From the NCBI RefSeq assembly GCF_050633145.1, contig NZ_JBOEFY010000043.1, positions 1-64,000 on the forward strand: a stretch of 64,000 nucleotides of DNA. Reading direction: 5' to 3'. Positions 62,154-64,000 of this stretch are shown in pieces. The translations under genes were made by a program, and so were the position numbers. This DNA comes from Kordia sp050633145 (GTDB lineage: Bacteria > Bacteroidota > Bacteroidia > Flavobacteriales > Flavobacteriaceae). Under the pieces are notes generated by a model. The model was not told the origin of the DNA. It did no database searches and worked only from the letters and a program-made list of their open reading frames with translations. Every line of letters starts with the position of its first letter. The first letter of the stretch is position 1.

Positions 62154-63176
62154 TTATCTTGAGACTTTTCCGTTGTTATTCCCTGCTAAAAAGTTGTTAA
62201 TGTCTTGTCTTGAGACCAAATTATAGTCTCCATAAATGGTATGTTTTAAACAACATGAAGCTACGGCAATATTGATTGCTTTTTGCTTGTCATTTTCGTG
62301 TTCCATCAAACCATAAATCAATCCGCCCATAAATGCGTCACCACTTCCAACTCTGTCTACTACTGGCGTCACTTCTTTAATATCGGCATCATAAATACTT
62401 TTTTTATCGTATAACATTCCGCCAATACGTTGATGTGAAGCGCTTACCGAATAGCGAAGTGTAGTTGCCATTGTTTGAAGGTTTGGACACAATTCAAAGA
62501 CTTTATCATATAAATTTGGCAATGATTTTACATCTTGATAGTTTGGGTTGACTTTATTTTTCCCTAACATAAAATATGCGGTATCAATATCTCCTAAGAT
62601 AATGTTGCTATACTGAAGCATTTCGGGCATAATTTCATGTGGTTCTTTGCCATATTTCCAAAGTTTTGCGCGGTAGTTTAAATCGGAAGAAATCGTAATT
62701 CCAAGTTCATGAGCTGCTTTAATAGCTTCCAAACATTCATCTGCTGCACCTTGCGAAATAGCGGGCGTAATTCCACTCCAGTGAAACCAAGAGATATCTT
62801 TTAAAATTTCTTTCCAGTTGAAAGTTCCTTTTTTCAAATTCGCCATAGCGCTATTGGCTCTGTCATACACAACATTACTTGCTCGTGTGCCAGCTCCGGT
62901 TTCCAAAAAGTAAATTCCGAGTCTATCTTTTCCAAATAAAATATGATTCGTGCCTACATTTTGTTTGCGCATTTCCATCAAAGCACATTCACCAATTTCA
63001 TTATCTGGCAATCGAGTTACAAACTCACTTTTTATACCCAAATTTGCCAATGAAACTGCTACATTAAATTCGCCGCCACCATACATAGCATTGAACGCTT
63101 TTGATTGTGAGAATCGTAAAAAACGTTCTGTAGAAAGGCGCAACATAATTTCACCAAATGTGACTACTTTTTTCAT
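62154..63176 (-). CDS. kdgK: 2-keto-3-deoxygluconate kinase (PfkB family)
   Basis: 340 residues. The opening VTFGEIMLRLSTERFLRFSQ and GGGEFNVAVSLANLGI are typical of KDG kinases. The anion-hole motif VDRVGSGDAFMGGLIYGLM with the catalytic Asp is near residue 270. It phosphorylates KDG to KDPG, which the next gene's product cleaves. In Flavobacteriia this set belongs to alginate or pectin breakdown. Confidence 0.92.
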   Translation of the reverse strand: MKKVVTFGEIMLRLSTERFLRFSQSKAFNAMYGGGEFNVAVSLANLGIKSEFVTRLPDNEIGECALMEMRKQNVGTNHILFGKDRLGIYFLETGAGTRASNVVYDRANSAMANLKKGTFNWKEILKDISWFHWSGITPAISQGAADECLEAIKAAHELGITISSDLNYRAKLWKYGKEPHEIMPEMLQYSNIILGDIDTAYFMLGKNKVNPNYQDVKSLPNLYDKVFELCPNLQTMATTLRYSVSASHQRIGGMLYDKKSIYDADIKEVTPVVDRVGSGDAFMGGLIYGLMEHENDKQKAINIAVASCCLKHTIYGDYNLVSRQDINNFLAGNNNGKVSR

Positions 63177-63244
63177 GTATTATCGTTGTAGAATGATGTT
63201 CATATGCGATGAACTTTCAATTTTCATTTTTATAAAAATACGAT

Positions 63245-64000
63245 TTATATCCCTAGCGCTTGTCCACCACCAATTTGAATAGTTTCAGCTGTAATAAAAG
63301 ATGCGTCTTTACTGGCTAAGAACGAAATAACACCTGCTACATCTTCTGGTTGTCCTAATCGTCCTAACATAATATTGTTTGCCCAAGAAGCAAATACTTC
63401 TGGTTTTGTTGATTTTATTTGTGCGTGAAATGGTGTGTCAATTGTACCTGGTGATACTGCATTTGATCTGATACCATATTCAGCTAAATCTTTTGCTAAT
63501 GCTCTCGTTATTGCATGCACACCAGCTTTTGATGTTCCATAGATTCCTGCTCCTGGTCCACCAGCAGTCCATCCAGCATTAGATGTGTAGTTAATTATAG
63601 ATGGATGTTCACCTTTTTTAAGGTATGGTATGGCTGCTCTTGAAGCAAAAAATACAGAGTCAAGGTTTAGTGCCATTACAAATCTATAGAATTCGGTAGT
63701 CATTTCTTCAAAACGAGATCTTCCTCCCAATCCACCAGCATTGTTTACTAGCACATCTATTTTACCATATTTCTCACCGATTTTCGTAATATTTTCTATT
63801 ACTTGATCTTCTTGAGTAACATCAAAACCATAATATTCGGCAGTGATTCCTGCGTCTGTTAATTGTTTTAATTTTTCAGCTCCAGCAGCATCATCAATAC
63901 CGTTTAAAATAACAGTATATCCGTCTTCGCCTAATCTCTTTGCTACTGCATAACCTATTCCTCCAGTGGCTCCAGTAATTATTGCAATTTTTCCTTTATT
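63245..64000 (-). CDS. SDR-family dehydrogenase, likely uronate keto-reductase (5' end beyond window)
   Basis: The frame is open to the window edge. About 251 residues are visible, so only a few N-terminal residues are missing. The Rossmann loop IITGATGGIGYAVAKRLG, NNAGG, the catalytic Ser in NYTSNAG and YGTSK (Tyr and Lys) are all present. It ends in QIGGGQALGI. With KDG kinase and KDPG aldolase directly downstream, reduction of a 4-deoxy-5-keto-uronate (DEH from alginate or DKI from pectin) to KDG is the likely job; a generic 3-oxoacyl or gluconate 5-dehydrogenase is the alternative. Sixty-eight bases separate it from kdgK. Confidence 0.85.
   Translation of the reverse strand, partial: NKGKIAIITGATGGIGYAVAKRLGEDGYTVILNGIDDAAGAEKLKQLTDAGITAEYYGFDVTQEDQVIENITKIGEKYGKIDVLVNNAGGLGGRSRFEEMTTEFYRFVMALNLDSVFFASRAAIPYLKKGEHPSIINYTSNAGWTAGGPGAGIYGTSKAGVHAITRALAKDLAEYGIRSNAVSPGTIDTPFHAQIKSTKPEVFASWANNIMLGRLGQPEDVAGVISFLASKDASFITAETIQIGGGQALGI

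Noticed and set aside
1..64000. tRNA, rRNA or known riboswitch
   Set aside because: No cloverleaf with CCA-type acceptor, rRNA core sequence or recognisable riboswitch consensus was seen on reading either strand.

Overview
The window comes from an AT-rich marine-type member of the Flavobacteriaceae (phylum Bacteroidota). The signs are type IX secretion (T9SS) C-terminal sorting tails, ELWxxDGT repeat proteins, TonB-dependent receptors with carboxypeptidase-like N-terminal domains, an ECF sigma/FecR pair, TPR-LuxR and TPR-LytS regulators, and short class I lanthipeptide-like precursors with 'LxLxK...GG' leaders. The content resembles Kordia-like genomes, but no rRNA or tRNA is present to test this. 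Two N bases followed by a perfect Nextera/Tn5 mosaic end at 395-415 show a scaffold join with adapter carry-over; it splits the first gene.

Layout. (1) 1-1541: 5'-intact but edge-truncated TPR sensor kinase of the LytS type, broken by the assembly artefact. (2) 2266-5463: two secreted proteins, each with two avidin-like domains. (3) 5846-16270, minus strand: a TonB receptor, then HyuA, HyuB, cupin, NCS1 permease, DUF917 protein and a second HyuA-like protein. This reads as an uptake and ATP-dependent ring-opening pathway for a hydantoin or thiohydantoin-like compound. An intrinsic terminator sits between the receptor and the enzymes. (4) 16388-23982: an accessory island. Two paralogous proteins of unknown function bracket six small Cys/Ser/Thr-rich RiPP precursors and two lipoproteins that carry a DUF917-like domain. 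The intergenic spacers of the array hold a recurring hairpin. (5) 24194-50510, minus strand: nine very large or repetitive secreted proteins. They include dockerin-like C-terminal modules, a fibrinogen-like protein, an M60-like metalloprotease, a BNR propeller protein, an 18-repeat ELWxxDGT protein, and three YadA-head-like fibres with alternative tips. (6) 51207-52838: TPR-LuxR regulator. (7) 53242-56416: thioredoxin-like, ApbE, DUF4266 and DUF3570 cassette. (8) 56534-60758: ECF sigma factor, FecR anti-sigma factor and FecA-like TonB receptor. (9) 60952-64000: truncated LacI regulator, KDPG aldolase, KDG kinase and an SDR dehydrogenase, the end of a uronate catabolic cluster.

The most notable observation joins regions 5, 7 and 8. 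A bipartite promoter-like motif, AATAGGGT-N16-GTC(A/T), recurs with identical spacing upstream of four large surface-protein genes, upstream of the thioredoxin/ApbE cassette and upstream of fecR itself. The GTC box fits an ECF-type -10 element. I infer one cell-surface signalling regulon, in which the TonB receptor, FecR and sigma factor control the adhesin/protease repertoire and the flavinylation cassette. The second notable region is the RiPP array with extracytoplasmic DUF917-like lipoproteins and no visible modification enzyme.
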